Origin: Deinandra increscens subsp. villosa | Lineage: Eukaryota > Streptophyta > Magnoliopsida > Asterales > Asteraceae | DNA: 64,000 bases | NCBI GenBank assembly: GCA_039602395.1 | Contig: JBCNJP010000006.1 | Coordinates: forward strand, 44,638,428-44,702,427 | Direction of reading: 5' to 3' | Part shown: positions 32,027 to 41,800 of the stretch, one piece after another | Position numbering within the stretch: the stretch's first letter is position 1 | How the letters are laid out: the number at the start of each line of letters is the position of its first letter | The notes under the pieces: model-generated | Seen by the model: only the letters and a program-made list of their open reading frames with translations | Database searches by the model: none | What the model was told of the DNA's origin: nothing | Made by a program: the position numbers and the translations under genes

Positions 32027-34378
32027 TGTGACAACGTGTAAGTTTCCTAAGTCAAAAACCTCATTTAATTACGTGCTTATCTGTTAAATGTGCATATAAT
32101 CTATGTTTGTTAACTTAGATAACGTATTATGCCAACCTCTATATAGTCTTTACGTGACCCCACGGTAAAACGATAACCAAGCCACCTTAAACTATGAAAT
32201 AATATAGTTATTATCAGTGGAATTTTAATAATAAGACATTAAATAGAAAATGATATTTTTATTTACTATTTCCGACATCTCTTGTAGTATATAATAAACG
32301 TACAAACTTGTAAACCCGGACGTCTAATAATTACCATGAATCATCACCCGTGTCAAAATCTCAAGACCAAAACTCACAATTATTTTCACTCGTTAATCAC
32401 ATTCATTCGCGACGACAACCAAACCAAACCGTTTCGTTTCTAGTTAAAACAAACCCATCATCTTCGCATGTTTGCATGTAACTCGGCCCGATGACCACCG
32501 AGCACTACCACTCGACACCACCGCCACCCTACACGTCTGCCCCCACCCCATGTAATGATCATCATCATCAACCACTTCTCTCTTACACCACCTTACCTCC
32601 CTCACCCTCACACCACCATCATTATTCTCCCAATCACCCACTCTACACTCAACCATCACCTCACCTTCACCTGACCATCCCTCCTTCATCCTCTCTTTGA
32701 CAAAACAGGCCCCCTCCCCTCTCCCCTTCTCCTTCTCGGTTACGCAACAAACAACACACACACACACTTGTTTTTTTGTATCAAGTAAACACTCAAAATC
32801 TCCTATCCCTCTTTCCTTTGATACCAAACCGTAACCTGCCCTCCCCTTTCCGGTTTCCAACACACAACCAAACATACCCTTTGCTCTTTTCCTTCTCATA
32901 TATAAACACAAAACACACACACATCTCACTTTACACAAAAACCCTAACCAAGAAAATCTCCCACCACCCTCTCTTTCCCCTCCCAACCTCATGGATCTAT
33001 TTCTCTCTACTCTCTGTCTAGATTTCGGCCAAGATCAAGCAAGAAGAGGAGAATCCAAGGCTTCTAGGATCATCAAGAACCATCATCATCACCTTTCTTT
33101 CCTTTTTCTTGAAAATCTTTCAAGAACAAGTAAGTTCATGAACTTTTCTTGTATGTTCATCTTGTTTGATTATGTTTCTATGTTCATTTCCATGATCCAC
33201 ACACTCCCTTGATAAGCCTTAGATTATGTTTGTAGATGTTAAAATGCCTAAACATTAGGATCCATGGCCTTAGAAATGCTAAACACCCCTTAAACCATGT
33301 TTAAAGTACATAACTTTAGTAGATTTTTGACAAAAAACTCAAGATCCGTTTTGGACTGATCCGAAACCTTAGGGACTATTTTTGACACTTTTAGAACAAC
33401 TTTTGTAAAGGAACTTTTCCTGGAATTTATCCTAAGTACCTCAAAATTGCAAAACATAAGCCGAAAAACCCTAAAACGACCTCTCAAACCAACTCCGAAA
33501 TTTTCAGAATGTTTATACTTCATAAAAGTAGTCTTAGACATAAAAATGAGTGGTAAAATTTGGCTAAAAAGATCCCTTTTGATTAGAGCTAAAACTAGGT
33601 CAACACCGGCTTTAAAACGGACTTTTAACGGACCCGGAAACCTTATTTTTTGTAAAGTTATGCCAAATATTATTTGAACTGATTTGGAACACTTATTAGG
33701 ACCTAAAATAACTTAGGTTATAATTACAAAGTGTTTGGATAGTTTATCGGGTCTTGAAACTAGTCGTAAAGACAAAACAGTCAAAACCGGACACGTACCG
33801 GCAAAACCTAAACTTTAGGGTTTTAAATCCTAAACTGTATTTCTCTGGAATCCATTAATAAAAATAAGTAAATTTTTATTATTATAAATTTATTTTCTAA
33901 TAATATTAGGAAACAACGCGTATTGGTAAATACCGGTGAAAGCCGGGTATTTCGGGCTGTTTACCACTGATAACTTTGTTAAACCAAATTGAACCCATTT
34001 CTTAAACTAATATTTATTGAATTAAATATTGGACTAAATCATTTTATAACATAGAAAAATCCTTATATATTTCAAGAATATATATATCTTTATTTTCCGG
34101 AACGTTATCGTAATTAAATTATTTATTGAGAATAAATAATTACTAAAGCCTGTCTGATATCCACAATCACCTGGATCATCATGACGTCCAGACTTGATCA
34201 TTATTTGGGAGTGACTTAACTGTCAATCCAAACCCTAGACCTTTAGTTGTCTTATAATGATTTAGGACTGCTAGGTTGTCTGTTATCTGTCATTACATCA
34301 TTTAGACACTGTCTGATTCAAGTGATTCTTCACGGCCCCATCTCGTTCACGCCCGACACAGAAATTACAAAAGTGACA
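32027..34378 (+). repeat. 3' LTR of the plus-strand Tekay element
   Basis: 2.35 kb, about 1 kb shorter than the 5' LTR because of deletions, chiefly near 32325 and the 760-bp loss at about 34340 (GGCCCCATCTCG joins the two flanks). It ends AAGTGACA. Confidence 0.85.
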
Positions 34379-35925
34379 GGCATGTTCCTTGTGCGGCCCC
34401 AAGCTCCTAAGGCATGGTTCCAATACTTGTCAGGACCATTTTGATGATTGTTATGTGCGTATATACCATTTATTCACCTGCAATCACTCATAAAGTGTAA
34501 ACGAAGCATCCTGGTCTCAAGCTAAATTTGTATTCAAAGTAAATAAAATTATCAAATGAGGTTTTAGTTAACAGAATATGCATACTTGTAAGATTGCATT
34601 CAAACTAAATCAATCATCATATACTATAGATATTGAAATACACTTCAGGCAGATTTCTCTTATTCAACCTTTTTTAACTTAGCTATTTGACATGATAAAG
34701 ATAAAAGATAACCTAAATTGACCCGTTCATAACTAAATTGGTTGAAATTGACACCTCTACACATATATGGTTTCTTCCATGGTGCCATTTTCCATTGGAC
34801 GGTCTGCAAACACAAGTTTGGTGTGTCCATATCTGCAATTGAGAAACACAAATAACATATAAATCCAATTATCTCCATTGGATTGACCCAATTGAGAAGA
34901 CAGATAACATATAAAATGGCGCTATTTGACATGATAAAGATTAGATAACCTGAATTGACTCGTTCATAACTAAACTGGTTGAAACTGACACCTCTACACA
35001 TATATGGTTTCTTCCATAGTGTCATTTTCCATTTGACGGTCTGCAAACACAAGTTTGGTATGTCTATATCTCCATTGGACTGCCCGTTAACAACATCTTC
35101 CCCATGCTTTTCGGTGGTAAGCTACACCAGATTCATATTCAAAGAGAGAGAAAAGAGAGAAATGGTGATTAAGAGGGTAAGCTACACCAGATTCATATGC
35201 TTGTTGAAGGCTCTTTAAAAAAACCTAAAATATATCATTCAGGTTATTAGCATATAGAAGAAAACAAACCTGTTAAAAGCAGTACAGATGCCTTCGAGCG
35301 ACAATCACCGCCAATCGACGTCGATTAAATGGTGTTTGACCGTAAAAGGGGCCGATGGTGGACAACTGCATGCTTCTGATGCGCGAGAATGGGGAGAGTA
35401 ACAATGCTTCTGATTTCTGGATAGATAAGGAACGTATATAATGTATTCAAATTTCAAAAAACCCTTTTGAAATCATGTGGTAATCGAGAGGACGGAGACG
35501 GCTGAAGAAGACGAAGAAGCCCAATCGAGGGGGAGATACCGCTAGAGATTGCGGCTATTAAGAGGAGGGAGGAGTAAATATAACTTAGTGTTTGTAGGGA
35601 TGAGAAGCGTGGTTTACGAAGGTGGCTTCTGGTTCACATTGTTATTTCTGATTTTAACCTCACTGTTTGAACCTGATAATTTCTTTAAAGATGGTGCTTT
35701 AATTTTGATGCTTAAAACACTTGTACACATTGCATAACCATTTGTCGCGTCTTAAAATTAAGGAATTTTCATGACCAAACTACCCCTTATACCAATATGT
35801 ATTATATAGTAGTATAGATGATTTAGCGTTATAGTTGATATTCTAAACGGCTCAACCTGCGAATGTCTTTTGGTTTGGGTTGGGTAATCAATTACGTGAC
35901 TTTGTATTTGTAGTTGATTTGGTTA
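34379..35925. other. unassigned spacer with a direct repeat
   Basis: No gene is supported. Two copies of a ~155-bp block (34682-34843 and 34921-35075, offset 239) contain TTTGACATGATAAAGAT and CACATATATGGTTTCTTCCA. A 23-bp word beginning GGTAAGCTACACC occurs at about 35116 and 35175. 35450-35580 is GA-rich. The last five bases GGTTA are the target duplicated by the next element. Confidence 0.6.
34682..35075. repeat. two direct repeats, offset 239 bp
   Basis: Blocks of roughly 155 bp with about ten differences. Their reverse strand is open through both copies (130 codons, CRGV.FNQFSYERVN.GYL repeated). I recognise no protein family. Confidence 0.8.
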
Positions 35926-36254
35926 TGTTGATACATGGTTTCTGTTCGTCATATGAAGTATCGGATACAAGACAAGAACATGCATGAGTGCTGAGGTCCG
36001 AACTCCTGGCGAACTCCAAGTTCAGACAAGTCCGAACTTGTCCGAACTAGAGGTTCGGACCATCGGGTTTTAGCTTGTATAAATAGGTTGTCTTGTATTC
36101 AGTTCAGAACTTCTTGGAGAAATCTTCTATGTGTTTTCTGTGTAAACTCTCAGTGGTCTAATACAAGTTTCATTGTATTTACATCTCGTTTTATACTCGT
36201 ATTACATTAATTTCGATATGACTAAGTAGACGATCTACCGCTCACGCATTTTCA
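35926..36254 (+). repeat. 5' LTR of the gag-only element
   Basis: 329 bp, TGTTGATACATGG ... CACGCATTTTCA, TATA-like TATAAATA at 36078. I count about 20 substitutions and one 5-bp indel against the 3' LTR, mostly transitions, roughly 6 percent. Confidence 0.95.
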
Positions 36255-36256
36255 AG

Positions 36257-36268
36257 TGGTATCAGAGC
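36257..36268 (+). promoter_or_regulatory. primer-binding site (initiator-Met tRNA)
   Basis: TGGTATCAGAGC two bases after the LTR. Confidence 0.95.
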
Positions 36269-36499
36269 ATTTGGTTTGTTCTACTGGTTAGAAATCTCCG
36301 TTTTTCGGAGTTTTGATTCAAAATTTCATGTGTTTCGAAAATGAGTATCAATTTTGAATTCGTTTGATCTTCTCGAGTGTGCTTCTCATAAAAATCTTCT
36401 CCTAGATTGTTTCTCTCAAGTTTGCTTGTGTTTCTGTCGAAAAATTCATTCAAAAACACTGAGAATCGAGAAAATGGTGTCGAGTGACTTAGATTTCAT

Positions 36500-36782
36500 T
36501 TGAGGTTCGGACAAGCTCGGAATAACTGCTCCGAACTCGAAGTTCGAACTAGGTTCGGTCGTTTCTTAATTCGGTGAGAGTTCGGACATTGTTCGGTAGT
36601 GTTTCGGTGAGAGTTCGGACGACATTCGGCACGAGTTCGGTCCAAATTCGATTGATCATCCAAGAGTTAGGTTCGGAGGGAGTTCGGCGTGCTTAATTTT
36701 GGTTAAAGTTCGGACAAAGTTCGGAGCTAGTTCGGACGAGGTTCGGAACAAGTTCGGAGTGAACAGTAACTTGCTTTTCAAA
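36500..36782 (+). other. GTTCGG-rich leader
   Basis: Thirteen GTTCGG words in about 260 bases (36505-36765), mostly extended as AGTTCGGA, immediately before the gag start. Confidence 0.85.
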
Positions 36783-37403
36783 ATGTCTGATTTTCAAGCG
36801 TTTGCAGCTATTCAAAATTCGGTTCAAGCAACGATACAAACAATGATGAATTATGATAATGAAATTGGAACAAGTGATAAAGTTCCCAAATTACTCAAAT
36901 TGGAGGATTATCATAGTTGCGTTAAAAGATTTGAAGCGTACGTAGATACTAATGACATTGATATGTGGTTGGCGTTTACCGAGCAATATGTCTATCCTAA
37001 GGATGAAACTGGTGAACCTATTCTTGAAAGAAAGATGTCATATGAGAAAAAGAAAGCATATCAAGCTGAGAAGAAAGGTTATGGTACTTTGACAATGGCT
37101 TTGCCCAAAGAATTACTCCATCAATTTTCCGGTAACTACACATCAAAGAGTTTGTGGGATGCTGTTGATTGTCCGACGACTGTATATATCCACAACACTG
37201 CCAAATATGTGGATAACAAAGGTCGAATTTTTGATGAACCTTGGTCTCCAAAGATCAAATCAACTCGTAATTCGTCATGGTCTAAACCAAGCACGCCGGT
37301 TGAATCTGATTCTGCAACTGATCAAAAATTTAAAAATTTTCAAATCTGGAAACCAAAAGTTGTTTCCAAGGATAACAATGACTATGTGGAAGACACAGGG
37401 TGA
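36783..37403 (+). pseudogene. copia gag with large internal deletion
   Basis: Starts MSDFQAFAAIQNSVQATIQT at 36783, the same start as the Gags at 41801 and 46204; the upstream in-frame extension from 36699 is leader. The N-terminal domain (KVPKLLKLEDYHSCVKRFEA, ALPKELLHQFSGNYTSKSLW) is joined at about 37170 directly to CPTTVYIHNTAKYVDNKGR, which in the 41801 element follows the second zinc knuckle. The middle, with UBN2 C-half, both knuckles and the coiled coil, is therefore deleted in frame. It ends in KPKVVSKDNNDYVEDTG and a TGA. Pol should follow here but does not. Whether this 207-residue protein is made is unknown. Confidence 0.85.
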
Positions 37404-39048
37404 CCCGATGCTGTTGAATCGGGTCGATCCCAAAGCGACTAATGTTTATTTGGTGTCAAACAAGTATTTCAGGAAGACCTATTGGTGATTGAGAAATTGC
37501 TGATTGTGAAATATCTTTGATAACTTAATCTGAATTTCAAAATCAATCTGATTTTCAAAAATGCTTCACTAAAAGTATTCGTGTTGGTTGATCAATTTCT
37601 TTGTTTTTCACTCCATCTCATTTTGAGGGGGAGTTTGTTTTTGCAAAAATACAAAAATTGTGTGTTGGTTTTTAAATGTTAAAAATGAAAATCTATAAAT
37701 AGAGTTGTCATTTTTAGGGGGGAGAAATATGAAAATACAAAAACATTGAAAAAATTGCAAAAAGCCACAAATATTGAAAAATGAGAAATTGTATCCGACA
37801 TGATTGGGAAATGATGGTACATTGGCTTACATCGTCTGACTCACGGATAAAATAGATGAAAGAGCCATAAGTCCATTTGATTGATGTGTAAGGTAGGCTC
37901 GGCAAATCAGTAAGGATTCAAATGTGATATACACTAAATCTGATGCTTGACCAAGTGGACAACAACTTGATGCATATCTCACAGTATATTAAGAAAGAGA
38001 TATGTGAAAAATAAAATGAGAAGTCACTGTGTATACATGTGTTCATTTTGCAAAGATTTAACCTTGTTTGATTTTCTTTATTTTGTCAAACGATCGGACT
38101 TTCTCTGTGTATCGAAAGATCGACCTGATCGTTGTTCGTTTGACGTTCTGCTTTATTTTTTTTTGGTGTTTCGTATAACTCACCGGACTTTCTCTGCGTG
38201 TCCACAAGACCGACCTGATTGTTGTTGAGTTATACAATTTCAACTTGTTTTATTTTCTTATTTTGTTAAATCCGAGGCCTTATCTGCGTATCGAAAGATC
38301 GACCTTAAGGTAGACGATTTAACATTCTATTTTCTTTTTGCATGGAACATAGTTGACTATATCATGAATACAATCATTATGTGATAAATCACAAATGAAA
38401 TCACAATGTGTGATAAAAAAAAAAGCATATCTGAGTATGTCTGATAGTGATGTGGGGTACACTGGTCAATGCAAATATAATCAATACCTTAACATATCCA
38501 GATGTTATGAGTATGATTCTGCCTGAGTTTAAAGTTGGATAAATTATATCTGCAATCGACATGGCTTATGTGCTACAATAATCGAACTGGAAGTGTAGTT
38601 CAGCATGTTATGTCCAATATGATCCCAAGTCGTGATTTTTCTCACAAAAGACAAAAATATTGTCTGATTCAGTACTGCATATACATTTCTTATCAGAAAA
38701 TACCAAAAATATTTTAGGTGTGTTTTGATATAAAGTTTCAAAAAGCCAAAAATATTTTGTTTTTTTTATTTGTTTTCGATTGATCAACACGAAATACAAA
38801 ATCATTTTCAAAATCAAAAATATCTTGGAGTCTCGAAGAGACGTATTGCGCAAAGATTATTTAAGTTGGCAGGTTTCTAAGTGGAAAGAGAACATCACAA
38901 CTTCAAGTCTTCTAAAGATTATTGATAACGAGATAACACAAGATGCAATATCAAGTATTCAAGATTGAACTCATCGTCAAGATCGAGGAAGAGTTTGATT
39001 GAAGATACAAGATACAAGTTTCAAGTTGAAGATGATACTGCACATGCT
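37404..39048 (+). other. long 3' noncoding region of the gag-only element
   Basis: 1.6 kb without a convincing ORF, colinear with 44880-45868 and 49248-50965. Holds internal polypurine tracts at 37625-37636 and 37716-37724, the three-hairpin module (38085-38323), a perfect small hairpin GTCTC-GAA-GAGAC at 38830-38842, and the final polypurine tract. Confidence 0.8.
38085..38323 (+). other. three-hairpin module, copy 2 (best preserved)
   Basis: Unit 1, 38085-38144: arms GTCAAACGA/TCGTTTGAC. Unit 2, 38173-38235: arms GTATAACTCA/TGAGTTATAC. Unit 3, 38265-38323: arms GTTAAATC/GATTTAAC plus inner CCTTA/TAAGG. All carry the core CTGCGT(A/G)TC...AAGA(T/C)CGACCT. Each outer stem is perfect although the three stem sequences are unrelated. 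Confidence 0.8.
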
Positions 39049-39059
39049 GAGGGGGAGTT
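39049..39059 (+). promoter_or_regulatory. polypurine tract
   Basis: GAGGGGGAGTT directly before the 3' LTR. Confidence 0.95.
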
Positions 39060-39383
39060 TGTTGATACATGGTTTCTGTTTGTCATGTGAAGTATCAGAT
39101 ACAAGACAAGGACATGCATGAGTGCTAAGGTCCGAACTCCTAGCGAACTCCAGGTTCGGACAAGTCCGAACTTGTCTGAACTGGAGGTTCGGACCATCGG
39201 GTTTTAGCTTGTATATATAGGTTGTCTTGTATTCAGTTCAGGACTTCTTGGAGAAATCTTCTATGTGTTTTCCGTGTAAACTCTTAGTATTCTAATACAA
39301 GTTTCATTTACATCTCATTTTATACTCGTATTACATTGATTTCGATATGACTAAGTAGACGATCTACCGCTCACACATTTTAA
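39060..39383 (+). repeat. 3' LTR of the gag-only element
   Basis: 324 bp, ends TTTTAA where the 5' LTR has TTTTCA; the boundary is fixed by the target-site duplication GGTTA that follows. Contains the perfect palindrome GTTCGGACAAGTCCGAAC at 39154-39171. Confidence 0.95.
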
Positions 39384-40041
39384 GGTTAGCTATTTTTGAT
39401 GATAATAGTTTAGTTTATTAGCCTCTGTCTTGAATCGTGTTAGGTCAGGTAGTCGGTTTGGTTAGTGACTTAGGATAACATGTCTTCGGGAGAGGAGTTC
39501 CCTAGGAAGTTAATCAATTTTCTATTCCGTGTTACTTATGATAGTCAGTGGTAGCTCCTGCTAGCTTAGGGTGCCTTAGATTGTTTCGAGGGTGGTTAGA
39601 TTTAGTTGAGGTAGGACGTATTCAAAAGGTGAACTCCTTTTCGAGCATTAGAATCATTTGCTAGGAAGAACTTTAAACGTGAACTAGCCTTCATCAGAGT
39701 TGTCATAGCCAGGTAAAATTGTACTCAAGGTGGTGCCTCTTTCTCACTTGATTTTCTCCTAGGTATTCCCTGATTTTGATACTTAGTCAATTAAGTAAGT
39801 TAATTTAGTTAATTAAAACCTTCAAAACCAATTTTCTCAAATTTCCATTCCTTAGGTCCTAGGTTAAGTCTTGTCTCATTAGTGTCTCTAGGGTTCGATA
39901 TCCCGGTCTTCCATAGGCTATACCAATACCGATAGGTACACTTGCCTTTAAGTTCGTTTAGTTTTAGGAACTTAGGTAAAATTAGGTGTGTTTAGGTCTA
40001 GGTTTAATTAGTTATTTTAGTTAGTCGTTCCGAAGATAACA
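39384..40041 (+). mobile_element. Tat/Athila-like Ty3 5' LTR, right part
   Basis: Noncoding sequence ending CCGAAGATAACA immediately before a Tat/Athila-type primer-binding site. Its left part is interrupted by the gag-only copia element, and the true start is not identified. The matching 3' LTR start is at 52733. Confidence 0.6.
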
Positions 40042-40047
40042 AGTTTT

Positions 40048-40067
40048 TGGCGCCGTTACCCGGGACA
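40048..40067 (+). promoter_or_regulatory. primer-binding site, Tat/Athila type
   Basis: TGGCGCCGTTACCCGGGACA closely resembles the TGGCGCCGTTGCCGGGGA site (Asp-tRNA-type) known from Athila and Tat elements. Confidence 0.8.
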
Positions 40068-40209
40068 CTTGGCAATAGCAAGATTAACTTAGGTCATGAC
40101 TAGGAAAGTTTGAGTCTTTTTAGGTTTTTACGTGTCTAGAGTCTTAAGGGTTTTCATTCTCGAGTCTAGATTTTAGGTTTTTATTTTTCATATTTTATTT
40201 TTTCGTTTT

Positions 40210-40870
40210 ATGCCACATACCCGCTCATGTAGTCCACCCGAACTATCACCATATTCCGATCCTGATCGGTACATTCATGAGTGTTTTCATTGTTTTCGTG
40301 CAGACTTGGAAAACTTCATTTTCACCATCACTAAATCTCAACCGTCCACATTTTCACCAGTCACACGCGACACTACATCGCTTCTATTTCCCGATCTTTC
40401 CACCATGGCCGCCCGAGTTACTACTCAAGAGCAAGCCAGCGCTGATGATAAGGATGCTAGGTTTGCTATGGCTCAGACCACCATTGCTAGTACCGCTAAC
40501 TAGCAAGTTCCATCACATGTCATCAACACACTCACCAAGTCCATTCAATTCAATGGACGTGATGATGAAGACGCACTAGCGCATATCTCACGCTTTGTTC
40601 GTATCTGCAACACATTCGGCCTTACGGGAGTGTCGAATGATGTCCTCTATTTATGGTTATCACTATTTTCCCTAGCATCTCGAGCCGCCGTTTGGCTTGA
40701 GACACTACCTCCTATTTTGATCGCCACATGAGCGGATCTGAAAAGAAAATTCCTGAAAAAATACCATCCTCCAACCAAGGCTTCACGTACTCGGGAGGAA
40801 ATCCACTCCTTTCGGATGGATCCCTACGAGCCTGACTCTGTAGCATACGATAGGTTCAATACCCTTACTC
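40210..40870 (+). pseudogene. Tat/Athila-like gag, 5' part
   Basis: Starts MPHTRSCSPPELSPYSDPDR at 40210, open to TAG 40501. The same frame continues with VPSHVINTLTKSIQFNGRDD, then LALHISRFVRICNTFGLTGV-like residues, YLWLSLFSLASRAAVWLETL and, after a TGA near 40729, DLKRKFLKKYHPPTKASRTR with FRMDPYEPDSVAYDRFN. The W-L...LP..F..KF(F/Y)PP pattern is Retrotrans_gag of the Tat/Athila branch. Cut at 40870 by the copia LTR. Pol is not found on the other side. Confidence 0.75.
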
Positions 40871-41220
40871 TGTAGAGCATGTTCTTGGTCGTCATGTGAA
40901 GTATCAAGTACAATACAAAAGCTACAAAAGAGGCTATGTCCAAAGTGACCCGAATTGCCAGTTCGAGTGCACACGAACTGACCCAAAGTGGCAGTTTGTG
41001 TGACAGCTGGTTCGGACAGTTTTGAGCAACTATAAATAGTGTTGTCTTGTATAGAATGAAAAGTTTCTAAGTCATTCTTTCGTGTGTTTTCCTGTGTGTA
41101 TTCTCTGATTGATAAGCAATAAAAATACCATTTGTATTTACTCTTTTGTGTCTCGTTTCCTAACTCGAATTACACGTTTTGATCATTGATCGAGTAAACG
41201 ATCCAGCTCACGAACTTTCA
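40871..41220 (+). repeat. 5' LTR of element B
   Basis: 350 bp, TGTAGAGCATG ... CACGAACTTTCA; aligns at its start with the LTR at 35926 (GTCGTCATGTGAAGTATC). TATA-like TATAAATA at 41031-41038. Followed by the primer-binding site. Confidence 0.85.
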
Positions 41221-41222
41221 AG

Positions 41223-41235
41223 TGGTATCAGAGCC
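41223..41235 (+). promoter_or_regulatory. primer-binding site of element B
   Basis: TGGTATCAGAGCC, initiator-Met tRNA type, two bases after the LTR. Confidence 0.95.
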
Positions 41236-41459
41236 TTCAGGTCAATCTACTGATCATTAGATCACCGTTTTTTCGAGATTTTAGGTTCAAAAAGTGGTAG
41301 TTTTTGAAAAATTCGTGCATTTTTACTTCTTTTTGATCATTTATGATGTGTTTTTAGTGAAAAGTTCAATCCTAAATAGTTTCTTTTGAGTATATCTGAT
41401 TGACTGCTGCAAATCTCATTCTAAAACACTCAAAATCGTGAAAATTGGGTCGAATATGT

Positions 41460-41800
41460 TCCAGTTCAGTTGAGTTCGGGTGAGGAACTGTCTATCTGAA
41501 AAATAATCGCTCCGAAGTTCGAGTTTGGGTGAGTTCGGTCATTTTTGGTCAAGCAAAGTGTGAGATCGGCTGAGTTCCTGTGAGTTTTGTCTAGCAAAAT
41601 TTCGGTTCGGATTCAGTTTGGTTGATTTCAGTTCGGTTGAGTTTGTGTACCCGAAGTCATAGTTTGGACAAGTTCGGTTAACTTTGTCTCAGTTCGAAAC
41701 CAGTTCAGATCACTTCAAATAATCTCAGTTCGGATCCAGTTCGGATCATCAATTTTGAGTTCGTTTCATTTCGGGTAAATAGTAATCAGAATTATTCAAG
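41460..41800 (+). other. leader of element B
   Basis: Noncoding, with GTTCGG/AGTTCGGA words less dense and more decayed than in the leaders at 36500 and 45925. Confidence 0.7.

Larger units (their letters stand above)
23369..34378 (+). mobile_element. Ty3/gypsy chromovirus (Tekay/Del type), structurally complete, dead
   Basis: 5' LTR 23369-26740, degenerate primer-binding site, an upstream ORF, gag-protease, RT-RNase H, integrase, chromodomain remnant, polypurine tract and 3' LTR 32027-34378: 11.0 kb. The flanking 5-mers GGTAT (23364-23368) and GGCAT (34379-34383) differ by one base and fit a 5-bp target-site duplication. The chromodomain tail after integrase and long LTRs place it with the Tekay/Del chromoviruses. 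Multiple frameshifts and active-site changes exclude autonomous activity. Confidence 0.9.
35926..39383 (+). mobile_element. complete gag-only (pol-less) Sirevirus-type copia element
   Basis: 5' LTR 35926-36254, primer-binding site, leader, partial gag, long 3' noncoding region with hairpin module, polypurine tract and 3' LTR 39060-39383. The target-site duplication GGTTA is perfect (35921-35925 and 39384-39388). Total 3.46 kb. No protease, integrase, RT or RNase H is present, so the element must have been mobilised in trans. It resembles the TR-GAG class of non-autonomous plant elements. It sits in the Tat/Athila-like LTR that continues at 39384. Confidence 0.9.

Noticed and set aside
34381..34444. 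Open stretch with PQAPKAWFQYLSG resembling a copia RT box
   Set aside because: Only about 15 residues, no neighbouring RT motifs; the resemblance may be chance.
35100..35740. Promoter or first exon of a host gene
   Set aside because: GA-rich tract and small open stretches, but no recognisable protein, splice pattern or continuation before the next LTR.
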